A stretch of 64,000 bases of DNA from Spectribacter acetivorans (GCF_031846305.1 NZ_JAVRHY010000003.1:62001-126000), one strand, 5' to 3'. Positions 32,782 through 41,846 are shown, counted from the first letter of the stretch. Notes: generated from the letters alone by a model not told the origin. Translations and numbers: made by a program.

Positions 32782-33970
32782 CGTGTTCGACATCGCCGTG
32801 GTCGGCGGCGGCATGGTCGGGGCGGTGCTGGCCGTGGCGCTGGAACGGGCCGGGTTCCGGGTCGCGCTGATCGAGGCGCGCGAGCCGGTGCCGCTGGGGC
32901 CGGACGACGATTACGACCTGCGGGTGTCGGCGGTTTCCCCGGCCTCGCGCCGGCTGCTGGAAAACCTCGATCTCTGGCCGGACCTCGCTCACGACCGGGT
33001 CGCCGTCTATCACGGCATGCGGGTATGGGAAGGCGGCGGGCGCGCACAGCTGGAATTCGAACACACCGCGCTGGGGCTGCCGGAGCTGGGCCACATCATC
33101 GAGAATCGGCTGATCGTCGATGCGGCATGGCAGGCACTGCGCGACGTCACCCGCTTCTGCCCGGCCGAGCTGAAAGACCTTTCCGTGGCGGCGGATGCGG
33201 CCACCCTCACCCTGGCCGATGGCCGTGAGCTGCAGGCCCGGCTGGTGGTGGGCGCGGAAGGCGCTGGCTCGCCGGTCCGGCAGTTCGCCGGCATCGACAC
33301 GGTGGGTTGGCCCTATCGCCAGCGCTGCACGGTGGGCACGGTAGCCACCGAACGACCGCACCGGTCCATCGCCTGGCAGCGCTATACCCCCACCGGACCG
33401 GTGGCGTTTCTGCCGATGGCGGATGGCCGCTGTTCGCTGGCCTGGCATGCCGACGATCGGCTGGCCGATGAACTGCGCGAGCTAGACGATGCCGCCTTTG
33501 CCGAGCGGCTGACCGCGGCCTCGGGCGGCGTGCTCGGCCGCGTCACCCGCATCGACAGCCGGGCGGCCTTTCCGCTGCGCCTGATGCATGCGACCGATTA
33601 CGTCCGGCCCCGGATCGTGCTGGCCGGCGATGCCGCGCACGTGCTGCATCCGATGGCGGGGCAGGGCGCCAATCTCGGCTTCATGGATGTGGCTGCCCTG
33701 GTCGAGGTGCTCGAACAGGCCCGCGCGGCCGGCCGCGATCCGGGCTATGAGCGCCGCCTGCGCCGTTACCAGCGGCGCCGCAAGGTGGACAACCTGGCCA
33801 TGATGGCGGTTACCGACGGCATCAAGCGAGTGTTCGGGATCGAGGACCCGGCGCTGTCCCGCCTGCGTGACCGCGGCATTGCGGCGGTCCAGGACCTGGC
33901 CCCGCTCAAGCAGCTGATGATGCGCCAGGCCGTGGGTCTGGGCGGCGATCTGCCACCCTTGCTCAGATAG
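32774..33970 (+). CDS. ubiI: FAD-dependent ubiquinone-biosynthesis hydroxylase (UbiI/UbiF-type)
   Basis: The 398-residue paralogue of UbiH has Rossmann motif VVGGGMVGAVLAVALERAG, the second FAD block VVGAEGAGSPVR and GDAAHVLHPMAGQGANLGFMD. In the middle motif the usual aspartate (GADG) is glutamate (GAEG). Ring position (C5 or C6) cannot be fixed from sequence; UbiI is preferred because it directly follows ubiH, as visC/ubiI does. Only one base separates its stop from the convergent MMPL exporter. Confidence 0.85.
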   Translation: MADVFDIAVVGGGMVGAVLAVALERAGFRVALIEAREPVPLGPDDDYDLRVSAVSPASRRLLENLDLWPDLAHDRVAVYHGMRVWEGGGRAQLEFEHTALGLPELGHIIENRLIVDAAWQALRDVTRFCPAELKDLSVAADAATLTLADGRELQARLVVGAEGAGSPVRQFAGIDTVGWPYRQRCTVGTVATERPHRSIAWQRYTPTGPVAFLPMADGRCSLAWHADDRLADELRELDDAAFAERLTAASGGVLGRVTRIDSRAAFPLRLMHATDYVRPRIVLAGDAAHVLHPMAGQGANLGFMDVAALVEVLEQARAAGRDPGYERRLRRYQRRRKVDNLAMMAVTDGIKRVFGIEDPALSRLRDRGIAAVQDLAPLKQLMMRQAVGLGGDLPPLLR

Positions 33971-33971
33971 C

Positions 33972-36380
33972 CTACCGGACAGGCTCCTGATTCCAGTCGA
34001 TCCGCTCGCCCAAGAGTGGCTGCGGACGGCGCACGAAGCGGGGGCGCAACAGGTTCACCAGCAGCGGCAGCACGATCAGCGACATGGCCATGTTGATACC
34101 CATGATCACCATGATCAGCAGGCCCATGTCGGCCACGAATTTCAGTCCGGACAGCAGATAGAGCGGCAAAATGCCCACCGCCATGATGGTGGCGGTGAAC
34201 AGGATGGCCTTGCCGGTGGTTACCAGCGCGGCGCGGATGGCTGCTTCCCACTCGCCCTCAAGTCGCTGGAATTCCTCGCAGATGCGCGACAGCAGATAGA
34301 TGCCGTAGTCGATGCCCACGCCCAGACCGATGGCGGCCACGATCATGGAATTCACGTCCAGCCCCACGCCCAGCAGGTGCATGGCCGCCACCATGGTGAA
34401 ATGCGACAGGTTGACCGGAATCAGCAGCAGCACGCCGGCCACCGCCGAGCGGTAGGCCAGCGAGAACATCAGGAAGATGAACAGGTTGAGCAGCAGAACA
34501 ATCAGGTGGTGGTAGCGTTCGACCACCCGGTTGATGGCCTCCTGCAGGGCGATGATGCCGGTGCCCAGGCGCACGGTGAAGCCCTCGTGGTCCACGCCGA
34601 CGTGTTCCACCGCGGCGCGCGCCGAGGCCAGGGCCCGGTCCACCGTTTCCTGCTTGTTGTCCGGGTACCACAGCGACACGGTCGAATGCTGGGCATCGAA
34701 GGAAATCACGTGATTGAAGGCCTTGGCGCTGGAGCCGAGCATGGCGGCGGTGGCCGCGGCACTGACCGCCCGCTGGCGTTCGTCCAGCGGCATCCAGCGC
34801 GGATCGCCGCCGTTGTACAGACGGTTGCCCTCGCGCAGGTAATCGGCGAATGACAGGGTGGCGGCCGGCGGGAAGTCGCTGGTCTCCAGATAATCCTGCA
34901 ATTGCAGCATGGTGCGGACGGTGTCCAGCTGCTGGGCGGTCCAGCTCGGGTCCTTCGGATCCTTCGCCTCCAGCACGATTTCCAGCGTGTTGGTGCCGGG
35001 GAAATGATCGTTGATCTGGCGCACCGCGGTATTGAACTCGGAGTCGTGCCAGAACAGGTGGCTTCCCTCCACCGGGTTGCCGATGCGGATCTGTAGTGCG
35101 GTAAAGACCGCCGCGCCGCCGCCGACGATGACCATCGCTGCAGTGATCGCCGCGCGCCGGCCGGTGGTCAGGCCGGCAATACCGCTCAACAGGCGGACCA
35201 GGCTGCTTTGGCCGGTGTGGTCGGTCCGGTCACCGGTTGCGGGCGCCGGGCGCCGCGGCGCGGGCAGGGTGGCCAGCAACAGGGAGATCAGTACCACGCC
35301 GGTGGGAATCAGCCATACCGCCCACATGCCGCAGAAGATGGCGTGCTTGACCATCGCCGGAATCGGCGCGGCAATCACCACCGCGATGCCCAGGACGTCG
35401 GTAAGAATGCTCAGCACCGAGGGGGCGGCCATCACCCGCATGGTGCGCCGTGCGGCTTCCAGCCGGTCGCCCACTTCGGCGTGGATCTCGTGGAAGCGCT
35501 CGGTGAACTGCACGCTGTGGGAGAACGAGCGAGCCGTGAGCAGCAGCGGCACCACCATCAGGAGCGGCTCCACCGAGATGTTCAGCCAGCCCACGAAACC
35601 GAAGGCCCAGATGGCGGCGGTCGCGCTGGTGATCAGCGGCGTGACCACGCCCACCAGGTTGCGCATGTAGAACACCAGCGCCCCGAATAGCGCCAGCAGG
35701 GTCAGCGCAAAGATGCCGGCCATCTGCCATTCGTAGCGATAGACCCAGCCGATCAGCGCCGGCTGGCCGGTCAGATAGACATTGTGGTTGGCGTCGCGTG
35801 CGTTCTCGACCAGCCCCTGGACGTACTCGAAGGTTTCGCCGTAATCGATCCGGTGCTCGATGAAGGTGGCCATGATCAGGGTGGCCGAATCATCCTCCGA
35901 GACCAGGAAATTGCGGATGTTGGGGGCGCGATCCACCCGGTTGCGGAAATCGGCGATGGCCTTCGGGCTGACCGGCGGGGCGTCTCCCATCAGCGGCTGC
36001 ATGTCGATGCCGTAGGGCGTGGCTTCGGCGTAGCGGGCCTTGGTCGTGGTGATCGACAGCACCTGATCGTGGTCCACCGCCGGGGCCAGGTCGATGTCGC
36101 GGGTCAGGTCCCAGACCTTCTGCAGGGTGTCCGCGTGATAGAGCGTAGCGTCCTTGCGCTGGACCATGATCACCATGGTCAGCGGATTGCCGAAGTTGGG
36201 GTGGTCCTTGAATACCTGAACGAACGGGTCATCGGTGGGCAGCAGGTCCGAAAACACCGTCTCGATCTGCACCCGCGGCAGGCCGGCGGCGAAGCCGATC
36301 GTGATCAGCGCGAACGCCACCAGGGCAGCCTTTCGGTGGCGCAGAACCCAGTCGGCAAGACGTTGTCGGAGCGAGTACAA
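33972..36380 (-). CDS. MMPL/RND-superfamily exporter
   Basis: The 802-residue inner-membrane protein has two homologous halves. Each has one N-terminal helix, a periplasmic loop and a bundle of about five helices. The first half starts VLRHRKAALVAFALITIGF with an RND-type loop (VFSDLLPTDDPFVQVFK). The second-half bundle includes AIGLGVGIDYGIYLLSRI, a charged helix typical of proton-driven MMPL transporters. This family exports lipids, hopanoids or hydrophobic compounds; the substrate here is unknown. No membrane-fusion or outer-membrane partner is adjacent. It is divergent from the riboswitch-controlled gcv operon. Confidence 0.9.
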   Translation of the reverse strand: MYSLRQRLADWVLRHRKAALVAFALITIGFAAGLPRVQIETVFSDLLPTDDPFVQVFKDHPNFGNPLTMVIMVQRKDATLYHADTLQKVWDLTRDIDLAPAVDHDQVLSITTTKARYAEATPYGIDMQPLMGDAPPVSPKAIADFRNRVDRAPNIRNFLVSEDDSATLIMATFIEHRIDYGETFEYVQGLVENARDANHNVYLTGQPALIGWVYRYEWQMAGIFALTLLALFGALVFYMRNLVGVVTPLITSATAAIWAFGFVGWLNISVEPLLMVVPLLLTARSFSHSVQFTERFHEIHAEVGDRLEAARRTMRVMAAPSVLSILTDVLGIAVVIAAPIPAMVKHAIFCGMWAVWLIPTGVVLISLLLATLPAPRRPAPATGDRTDHTGQSSLVRLLSGIAGLTTGRRAAITAAMVIVGGGAAVFTALQIRIGNPVEGSHLFWHDSEFNTAVRQINDHFPGTNTLEIVLEAKDPKDPSWTAQQLDTVRTMLQLQDYLETSDFPPAATLSFADYLREGNRLYNGGDPRWMPLDERQRAVSAAATAAMLGSSAKAFNHVISFDAQHSTVSLWYPDNKQETVDRALASARAAVEHVGVDHEGFTVRLGTGIIALQEAINRVVERYHHLIVLLLNLFIFLMFSLAYRSAVAGVLLLIPVNLSHFTMVAAMHLLGVGLDVNSMIVAAIGLGVGIDYGIYLLSRICEEFQRLEGEWEAAIRAALVTTGKAILFTATIMAVGILPLYLLSGLKFVADMGLLIMVIMGINMAMSLIVLPLLVNLLRPRFVRRPQPLLGERIDWNQEPVR

Positions 36381-36427
36381 GCAGTGGTCCCGTGTGGTCG
36401 GCAGGGGCGGAGATTATCGCACCCGGC

Positions 36428-36456
36428 TTGGATCGGGCGGGATGCATTGGTACAAT
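36428..36456 (+). promoter_or_regulatory. Sigma70-like promoter of the glycine-cleavage operon
   Basis: TTGGAT (36428-36433) and TACAAT (36451-36456) are separated by exactly 17 bp; the -10 matches 5/6 and the -35 4/6 of the E. coli consensus. Transcription should begin near 36463, just upstream of the first glycine-riboswitch aptamer, which starts about 36476. Position makes this the likely gcv promoter. Confidence 0.75.
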
Positions 36457-36475
36457 CTATGATTCGATTGATAAA

Positions 36476-36675
36476 CGCGTGGGAGAGTCTCCGCCCCGGC
36501 ACGAACCGGCCGGAGACGCCGAAGGCGCAAATCCGCCCGGAAACGCTCAGGCCCATGGACCACGCGACGCGAAGCCGATTCGGCTTCCGATCGACTCTGG
36601 AGAGTACCCGCCGCGGCGGGTCACCGACGGGGCGAGGCCGGCAACGGCTAATCTCTCAGGTTCCCGGACAGAGGG
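36476..36675 (+). promoter_or_regulatory. Tandem glycine riboswitch (two gcvT-type aptamers)
   Basis: Aptamer 1 spans about 36476-36566, closed by P1 CGCGTGG/CCACGCG (36476-36482 with 36560-36566) and containing the conserved GGAGAG, GCCGAAGG and CTCAGG segments. Aptamer 2 spans about 36594-36675, closed by CTCTG/CAGAG (36595-36599 with 36669-36673), with GGAGAG, a CACCGACGGGGC variant of the core and AATCTCTCAGG. Between them is a 27-nt linker with a perfect 7-bp hairpin (36571-36587, GAAGCCG/CGGCTTC). Such RNAs bind glycine and usually turn gcv genes on. A small stem (36703-36715) lies just before the gcvT ribosome site, suggesting translational control. Confidence 0.93.
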
Positions 36676-36728
36676 GCGGCAGGGTCGCGGAAGGCGGCCC
36701 GGTCGAGCCACTCGAGAAAGGGATATTC

Positions 36729-37826
36729 ATGGGAAAGCGTACGCCCCTGTTTGACGCGCACATTGCCGCCGGCGCCAAGATGGTCGACTTCGCCGGCTGG
36801 GACATGCCCGTCAACTACGGCTCCCAGATCGACGAACACCTGGCCGTGCGCGCCCGCGCCGGCATGTTCGACGTCTCTCACATGGCCGCGGTCGACGTCC
36901 GCGGCGTCGATGCTCGCGCGTACCTGCGGCATCTGTGGGCCAATGACGTGGCCCGGGCCGATACCCCCGGCAAGGCCCTTTACACCTGCATGCTCAACGA
37001 GCAGGGCGGGGTGGTCGATGACCTGATCGTCTATCACGTCGCCGACGGTCACTATCGCACCGTGGTCAACGCCGGCACTGCCGACAAGGATATGGCCTGG
37101 ATGCAGGCCCGGACCGGCGGCTTCGATGTCACGGTCGAGCGCCGGCCGGATCTGGGCATCGTCGCGGTGCAGGGCCCGCAGGCGCGCGAGCTGGCCCTGG
37201 ACTGCCTGCCCTCCGATCTGCGCGAGGCCGCCGCGTCCCTCAAGCCCTTCTTCGCCGCCTTCGCCGACGACCGGCTGGTGGGCCGCACCGGCTACACCGG
37301 CGAGGACGGCTTCGAGTGCATCCTGCCAGCCGCCGATCTGCCGCCGTTCTGGGAGGCGCTGGCGGCGGCCGGGGTGGAACCCTGCGGCCTGGGCGCACGC
37401 GACACGCTGCGCCTGGAAGCGGGCCTGAATCTGTACGGCCAGGACATGGACGAAGACACCCATCCGCTGGAATCGGGGCTGGGCTGGGCCGTGGCGTGGG
37501 AGCCGGCCGATCGCGATTTCGTCGGCCGCGCCGCGCTGACCGGCCTGGCCACCGACCCGCAGTTCAGGCTGGTGGGCGTGCTGCTGACCGACCGGGGCGT
37601 ACTCCGCCACGGCCAGACCGTGCGTCATGGCGATGCGGGGGGCGAAGGCCTGCTCACCAGTGGCACCTACTCGCCCACTCTGAAGTGCTCCATCGGCCTC
37701 GCCCGTGTGCCGCATGATTGGGCCGAGGGCGACAGCATCGAAGTCGAGCGGCGCGGACGCTGGTGTGGCGCCCGCATCGTGAAATATCCATTCGTGCGCA
37801 ACGGCGAGGCGCGCATTCATATCTGA
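36729..37826 (+). CDS. gcvT: Aminomethyltransferase (glycine cleavage T protein)
   Basis: The 365-residue T protein transfers the aminomethyl carbon from lipoyl-GcvH to tetrahydrofolate, releasing ammonia. Visible blocks include MVDFAGWDMPVNYGSQIDEH, DVSHMA, GRTGYTGEDGFE and LGARDTLRLEAGLNLYGQDMDE. I start at the ATG at 36729, preceded by AAAGGGA; the frame stays open far upstream to 35784 but that is the riboswitch and the antisense of the MMPL gene. It is the first gene of the gcv operon. Confidence 0.97.
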   Translation: MGKRTPLFDAHIAAGAKMVDFAGWDMPVNYGSQIDEHLAVRARAGMFDVSHMAAVDVRGVDARAYLRHLWANDVARADTPGKALYTCMLNEQGGVVDDLIVYHVADGHYRTVVNAGTADKDMAWMQARTGGFDVTVERRPDLGIVAVQGPQARELALDCLPSDLREAAASLKPFFAAFADDRLVGRTGYTGEDGFECILPAADLPPFWEALAAAGVEPCGLGARDTLRLEAGLNLYGQDMDEDTHPLESGLGWAVAWEPADRDFVGRAALTGLATDPQFRLVGVLLTDRGVLRHGQTVRHGDAGGEGLLTSGTYSPTLKCSIGLARVPHDWAEGDSIEVERRGRWCGARIVKYPFVRNGEARIHI

Positions 37827-37845
37827 AAGGGAAGGGAGAAGTGCG

Positions 37846-38241
37846 ATGAGTGAAATACCCGCTGACCTGAAGTATGCCAAGTCGCATGAATGGGTCCGGC
37901 TGGACGAGGATGGCCGGGCCACGGTCGGCATCAGCGACTACGCCCAGGGGGCGCTGGGCGACCTGGTGTTCGTGGAGCTGCCGGAAGCCGGCGAAACACT
38001 GACCGCGGGCGACACCGTGGCGGTGGTGGAATCGGTGAAGGCCGCGTCGGACGTCTATGCGCCGCTGTCCGGCGAGGTGATCGAGGTCAATCCGCAGCTG
38101 GCGGATGCCCCGGAACTGATCAACGACGACCCCTATGGCGAGGGCTGGCTGCTGAAGATGTCCATCGCCGACGAATCCGGACTGGACGATCTGCTCGACC
38201 CGGACGCCTACGAACAGGTTGTGGCCGACGAGGAAGGTTGA
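37846..38241 (+). CDS. gcvH: Glycine cleavage system H protein
   Basis: The 131-residue lipoyl carrier shuttles the aminomethyl group between P, T and L proteins. The lipoylated residue is Lys65 in VVESVKAASDVYAP. Family blocks LKYAKSHEWVRL and LINDDPYGEGWLLKM are intact. It follows gcvT by 19 bp behind a ribosome site (GGGAAGGGAG). Lipoyl-synthesis genes are not in the window. Confidence 0.97.
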   Translation: MSEIPADLKYAKSHEWVRLDEDGRATVGISDYAQGALGDLVFVELPEAGETLTAGDTVAVVESVKAASDVYAPLSGEVIEVNPQLADAPELINDDPYGEGWLLKMSIADESGLDDLLDPDAYEQVVADEEG

Positions 38242-38290
38242 ACCGGTTTTCAGTGGCAATTTCTCAGTGACAATGGCGGAGGCGTGATCC

Positions 38291-39676
38291 ATGCCGTTCA
38301 TCCCGCACACCGACGACGACATCCGGTCCATGCTCGACACCATCGGTGCCGACAGCATCGAGGACCTGTTCGACGAGATCCCGCGCGAACTGCGGGGTGA
38401 CCATATCGACAGCGTGCCGGAAGGCATGACCGAGATGGCGATCTCCCGGCTGATGAATGAACGCGCGGCGCGTGACGCCGGTGCGCTGTGCTTCATCGGC
38501 GCCGGGGCCTACGAGCATCACGTACCGGCCGCGGTGTGGGAGATCACCACCCGCGGCGAGTACTACAGCGCCTATACGCCGTATCAGGCCGAGGCCAGCC
38601 AGGGCACGCTGCAGCTGATCTACGAATACCAGACCATGATGGCGGGCCTGACGGGCATGGACGTGGCCAACGCCTCGCTCTACGACGGCGCCTCGGCCAT
38701 GGCCGAGGCCGCGCTGATGTCGGTGCGGGCCAGCCGCAAGACGAAGTCGGCACGGATACTGGTGCCGGCCACGGTGCATCCGGCCTATCTGAAGACCGCC
38801 CGCGCTATCTGCGGCAATCAGGATGTGCGCTTCGAGGAATTGCCGTACGACCGCAAGACCGGCACCACGAACATGAATGCGCTGCGCCAGTACGACGGCC
38901 CGAACGTGACCGCGGTGGTGATTCCGCAGCCGAACTTCTTCGGCAAGCTCGAGGACGTCGACGCCATCACCGACTGGGCCCATGAACAGGGTGCGCTGGT
39001 GATCGCGGTGGTCAACCCGCTGGCCCTGGCGCTGATCCGGCCGCCGGGCGAGTGGGGCGAGCAGGGTGCCGACATCGTCTGCGGCGAGGGCCAGCCCCTG
39101 GGCGCGCCGCTGTCCTCGGGCGGGCCGTATTTCGGCCTGATGTGCTGCCGCCAGAAGCTGGCGCGGCAGATGCCCGGTCGCATCGTCGGCCGAACCCGGG
39201 ACCTTGAAGGCCGCGAGGGCTACACGCTGACCCTGCAGCCGCGCGAGCAGCATATCCGGCGGTCCAAGGCGACCTCCAATATCTGCACCAACCAGGGGCT
39301 GCTGGTCACCGCGGCGACCATCCACATGAGCCTGCTCGGCCCCACCGGTCTGCAGCGCGCGGCCGGCGCCTGCGTGGCCAATACCCGCGGGCTGGTGGAG
39401 CGGTTGACCGCGCTGCCGGACGTGGAAGAGGCCTTCACGGCGCCCGGGTTCCACGAGGCCGTGCTGCGGGTGGATCAGCCGGTGAACAAGGTGCTGGAGG
39501 CGCTGACCGCGCGCGGCATCCTCGGCGGGTATGCGCTGGGGCGTGACTTTCCCGAGCTGTCGGATTGCCTGCTGGTCTGCGTCACCGAGACCAAGACCGA
39601 GGCTGACCTCGACGCCTACGCCAATGCGCTGGCCGATATCCTCCAGGGCTACGGCAAGAAATCGGCGGTGGCCTGA
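38291..39676 (+). CDS. gcvPA: Glycine dehydrogenase (decarboxylating) subunit 1
   Basis: The 461-residue N-terminal half of the split P protein pairs with GcvPB to form the PLP-dependent decarboxylase. It begins MPFIPHTDDDIRSML, a GcvPA hallmark, and includes YTPYQAEASQGTLQ, FEYQTMMAGLTGMDVANASLYDGA-like sequence and the SSGGPYFGLM block. The PLP lysine is on GcvPB, as expected. The split form is common in halophilic and deep-branching gammaproteobacteria, whereas Pseudomonas and E. coli have one polypeptide. tpx intervenes before gcvPB. Confidence 0.95.
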   Translation: MPFIPHTDDDIRSMLDTIGADSIEDLFDEIPRELRGDHIDSVPEGMTEMAISRLMNERAARDAGALCFIGAGAYEHHVPAAVWEITTRGEYYSAYTPYQAEASQGTLQLIYEYQTMMAGLTGMDVANASLYDGASAMAEAALMSVRASRKTKSARILVPATVHPAYLKTARAICGNQDVRFEELPYDRKTGTTNMNALRQYDGPNVTAVVIPQPNFFGKLEDVDAITDWAHEQGALVIAVVNPLALALIRPPGEWGEQGADIVCGEGQPLGAPLSSGGPYFGLMCCRQKLARQMPGRIVGRTRDLEGREGYTLTLQPREQHIRRSKATSNICTNQGLLVTAATIHMSLLGPTGLQRAAGACVANTRGLVERLTALPDVEEAFTAPGFHEAVLRVDQPVNKVLEALTARGILGGYALGRDFPELSDCLLVCVTETKTEADLDAYANALADILQGYGKKSAVA

Positions 39677-39771
39677 GCCCATGTGTGCCGATCCGTGGCG
39701 GCCGGCATCCCGCCCGATCCGGAGCGCGCAGGGCGCAGGGTCGGCTCACGTACACTGGGCAAGCCCGTGGA

Positions 39772-39799
39772 CCGCGGCGGAAAGAACGATCCGCCGCGG
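39772..39799 (+). other. Strong GC hairpin upstream of tpx
   Basis: CCGCGGCGGA (39772-39781) and TCCGCCGCGG (39790-39799) form a perfect 10-bp stem with an 8-nt loop, 33 bp before the tpx ATG and inside the 155-bp gap after gcvPA. No T-tract follows, so it is not a classic terminator. It could mark mRNA processing, attenuation or 3'-end protection, uncoupling tpx from gcv levels. Confidence 0.6.
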
Positions 39800-39831
39800 C
39801 CGCAGTCGTTCAATACCAAGGAGTTTCTTCG

Positions 39832-40332
39832 ATGGCACAAGTCACGTTTCAGGGTAATCCGATCAACACCGCCGGGGACCTGCCGGCCGCCGGCGCCAGG
39901 GCGCCCGACTTCCGGTTGACCGCGGGCGACATGTCCGACAAGTCGCTGGCCGACTTCGCCGGCAAGAAGAAGGTGCTCAATATCTTCCCCAGTGTGGACA
40001 CCGACGTGTGTGCCAAGTCGGTGCGCGAATTCAACGAACGCGCTGGTTCGCACCCGGGTGTGGCGATGCTGCAGATCTCGGCCGATCTGCCGTTCGCCCA
40101 GGGTCGTTTCTGCAGCAGTAACGGGCTGGACAACGTCACCTCGCTGTCGATGCTGCGCGACAAGTCCTTCGCGCAGGACTACGGCACGCTGATTACCGAG
40201 GGCCCGCTGGCGGGGCTGTCCGCCCGCGCGGTCGTGGTGGTCGACGAAAACGACCAGGTCATCCACAGCGAGCTGGTGCCCGAGATCGGCCAGGAACCCG
40301 ATTACGAGGCCGCGATCAAGGCGCTGGGCTGA
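39832..40332 (+). CDS. tpx: Thiol peroxidase Tpx
   Basis: The 166-residue atypical 2-Cys peroxiredoxin reduces lipid and other hydroperoxides using thioredoxin. Peroxidatic Cys60 is in PSVDTDVCAKSVREFN and resolving Cys94 in ADLPFAQGRFC. The ATG at 39832 has a good ribosome site (AAGGAG). It lies between the two halves of the glycine dehydrogenase, an unusual location for a stress gene. It has a longer leader with a strong hairpin, so it may have its own transcript. Confidence 0.96.
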   Translation: MAQVTFQGNPINTAGDLPAAGARAPDFRLTAGDMSDKSLADFAGKKKVLNIFPSVDTDVCAKSVREFNERAGSHPGVAMLQISADLPFAQGRFCSSNGLDNVTSLSMLRDKSFAQDYGTLITEGPLAGLSARAVVVVDENDQVIHSELVPEIGQEPDYEAAIKALG

Positions 40333-40370
40333 GGCCCGGCGACGCAAGTTCTACCTGCAATGGTGAAGTC

Positions 40371-41846
40371 ATGACCGAAAAGCTGATTTTCGAGCACAGC
40401 CGTTCCGGGCGCCGTGCGGCCGGCCAGGCGCCGGTTGCCGGAATTGACCCGGACCTGATCCCCGGTGCCCACCGGCGGGAATCCGCCCTCGGGTTGCCGG
40501 AGGTCTCGGAGCTGGACACTGTGCGCCACTTCACCCGGCTGTCGCAGATGAACTTCTCCATCGACACCCACTTCTATCCGTTGGGTTCGTGCACCATGAA
40601 GTACAACCCGCGGGCCTGTAATTCGCTGGCCATGCTGCCCGGGTTCACCGGCCGCCATCCGCTGGCGCCGATGGAATACAGCCAGGGCTTCCTGAGCATC
40701 GCTTACGAACTACAGGTGATGCTGGGTGAGGTGACGGGCATGGACGTGGTGTCGCTGGCGCCGATGGCCGGGGCCCAGGGTGAATTCGCCGGCGTGGCCA
40801 TGATGAAGGCCTATCATGACGCCAACGGCGACACCGAGCGCACCGAAGTGCTGGTGCCGGACGCCGCCCACGGCACCAATCCGGCCACCGCCACCATGTG
40901 CGGCTGCACCGTGCGCGAGATTCCCACCGACGCCGACGGCGACGTGAACCTGGCCGCGCTCAAGGAAGCGGTGGGGCCGAAAACCGTGGGCATCATGCTT
41001 ACCAACCCGTCCACCCTGGGGGTGTTCGAGCGCGACATTCTGGAGATGGCGGAAACCGTCCACGATGCCGGCGGGTTGCTGTACTACGACGGCGCCAATC
41101 TCAACGCCATCCTGGGCAAGATCCGGCCCGGCGACATGGGCTTCGACGTCATTCACATGAACCTGCACAAGACCTTTTCCACCCCGCACGGCGGCGGCGG
41201 TCCGGGGTCGGGCGCCATCGGCGTGAGCAAGCGGCTGCGTCGCTACGCCCCGGTGCCCTACGTGATGCACGACGGCGACCAGTACTGCTGGGTCGAGGAC
41301 AGCGACCGGCCCCACAGCATCGGCCGGCTGTCCGCCTTCATGGGCAACGCCGGCGTGATCCTGCGTGCGTACGTCTATGCCCGCATGCTCGGGCGCGAGG
41401 GGATGACCCGGGTGGCCGAGTTCGCCACCCTCAACGCCAATTACCTGGCCAGGCGGCTGGCCGATGCCGGGTTCGAGCTGAGTTATCCGGCGCGGCGGGC
41501 CTGCCACGAGTTCACCATTACCCTCAAGCGCGAAAAGCAGGAATACGGCGTCGGCGCCGGCGACTTCGCCAAGCGCCTGCTCGACTACGGTTTCCATGCG
41601 CCCACGGTCTATTTTCCGCAGCTGGTACCCGAATGCCTGCTGATCGAGCCCACGGAGACCGAGTCAAAGGAAACCCTGGATGCCTTCGTGGACGCCATGA
41701 TCGCCATCCGCGAGGAAGCGAAGTCCGACGCGGATATTCTCCATCAGGCCCCGTACACCTGCCCGGTTCGGCGGCTGGACGAGGTCCGGGCGGCCAAGGA
41801 ACTCGACCTCAAATGGCAGGCGCCCGCGGAAGCCGCGGCAGGCTGA
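40371..41846 (+). CDS. gcvPB: Glycine dehydrogenase (decarboxylating) subunit 2
   Basis: The 491-residue C-terminal half of the split P protein binds PLP through Lys267 in NLHKTFSTPHGGGGPGSG. It begins near LIFEHSRSGRRA, the standard GcvPB start, and contains NFSIDTHFYPLGSCTMKYNP and PDAAHGTNPATA. Together with GcvPA, H and T it cleaves glycine to CO2, ammonia and methylene-THF; the L protein is elsewhere. tpx separates it from gcvPA. dgkA follows after 12 bp. Confidence 0.96.
   Translation: MTEKLIFEHSRSGRRAAGQAPVAGIDPDLIPGAHRRESALGLPEVSELDTVRHFTRLSQMNFSIDTHFYPLGSCTMKYNPRACNSLAMLPGFTGRHPLAPMEYSQGFLSIAYELQVMLGEVTGMDVVSLAPMAGAQGEFAGVAMMKAYHDANGDTERTEVLVPDAAHGTNPATATMCGCTVREIPTDADGDVNLAALKEAVGPKTVGIMLTNPSTLGVFERDILEMAETVHDAGGLLYYDGANLNAILGKIRPGDMGFDVIHMNLHKTFSTPHGGGGPGSGAIGVSKRLRRYAPVPYVMHDGDQYCWVEDSDRPHSIGRLSAFMGNAGVILRAYVYARMLGREGMTRVAEFATLNANYLARRLADAGFELSYPARRACHEFTITLKREKQEYGVGAGDFAKRLLDYGFHAPTVYFPQLVPECLLIEPTETESKETLDAFVDAMIAIREEAKSDADILHQAPYTCPVRRLDEVRAAKELDLKWQAPAEAAAG

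Noticed and set aside
35784..36728. Apparent 315-codon N-terminal extension of gcvT
   Set aside because: The stretch is antisense to the MMPL gene and then the glycine riboswitch; gcvT family proteins start at the ATG at 36729, which has a ribosome site.
36381..36728. Possible small protein gene in the 348-bp gap before gcvT
   Set aside because: The gap is accounted for by the promoter, tandem glycine riboswitch and a small expression-platform stem; no separate coding sequence with a ribosome site is evident.
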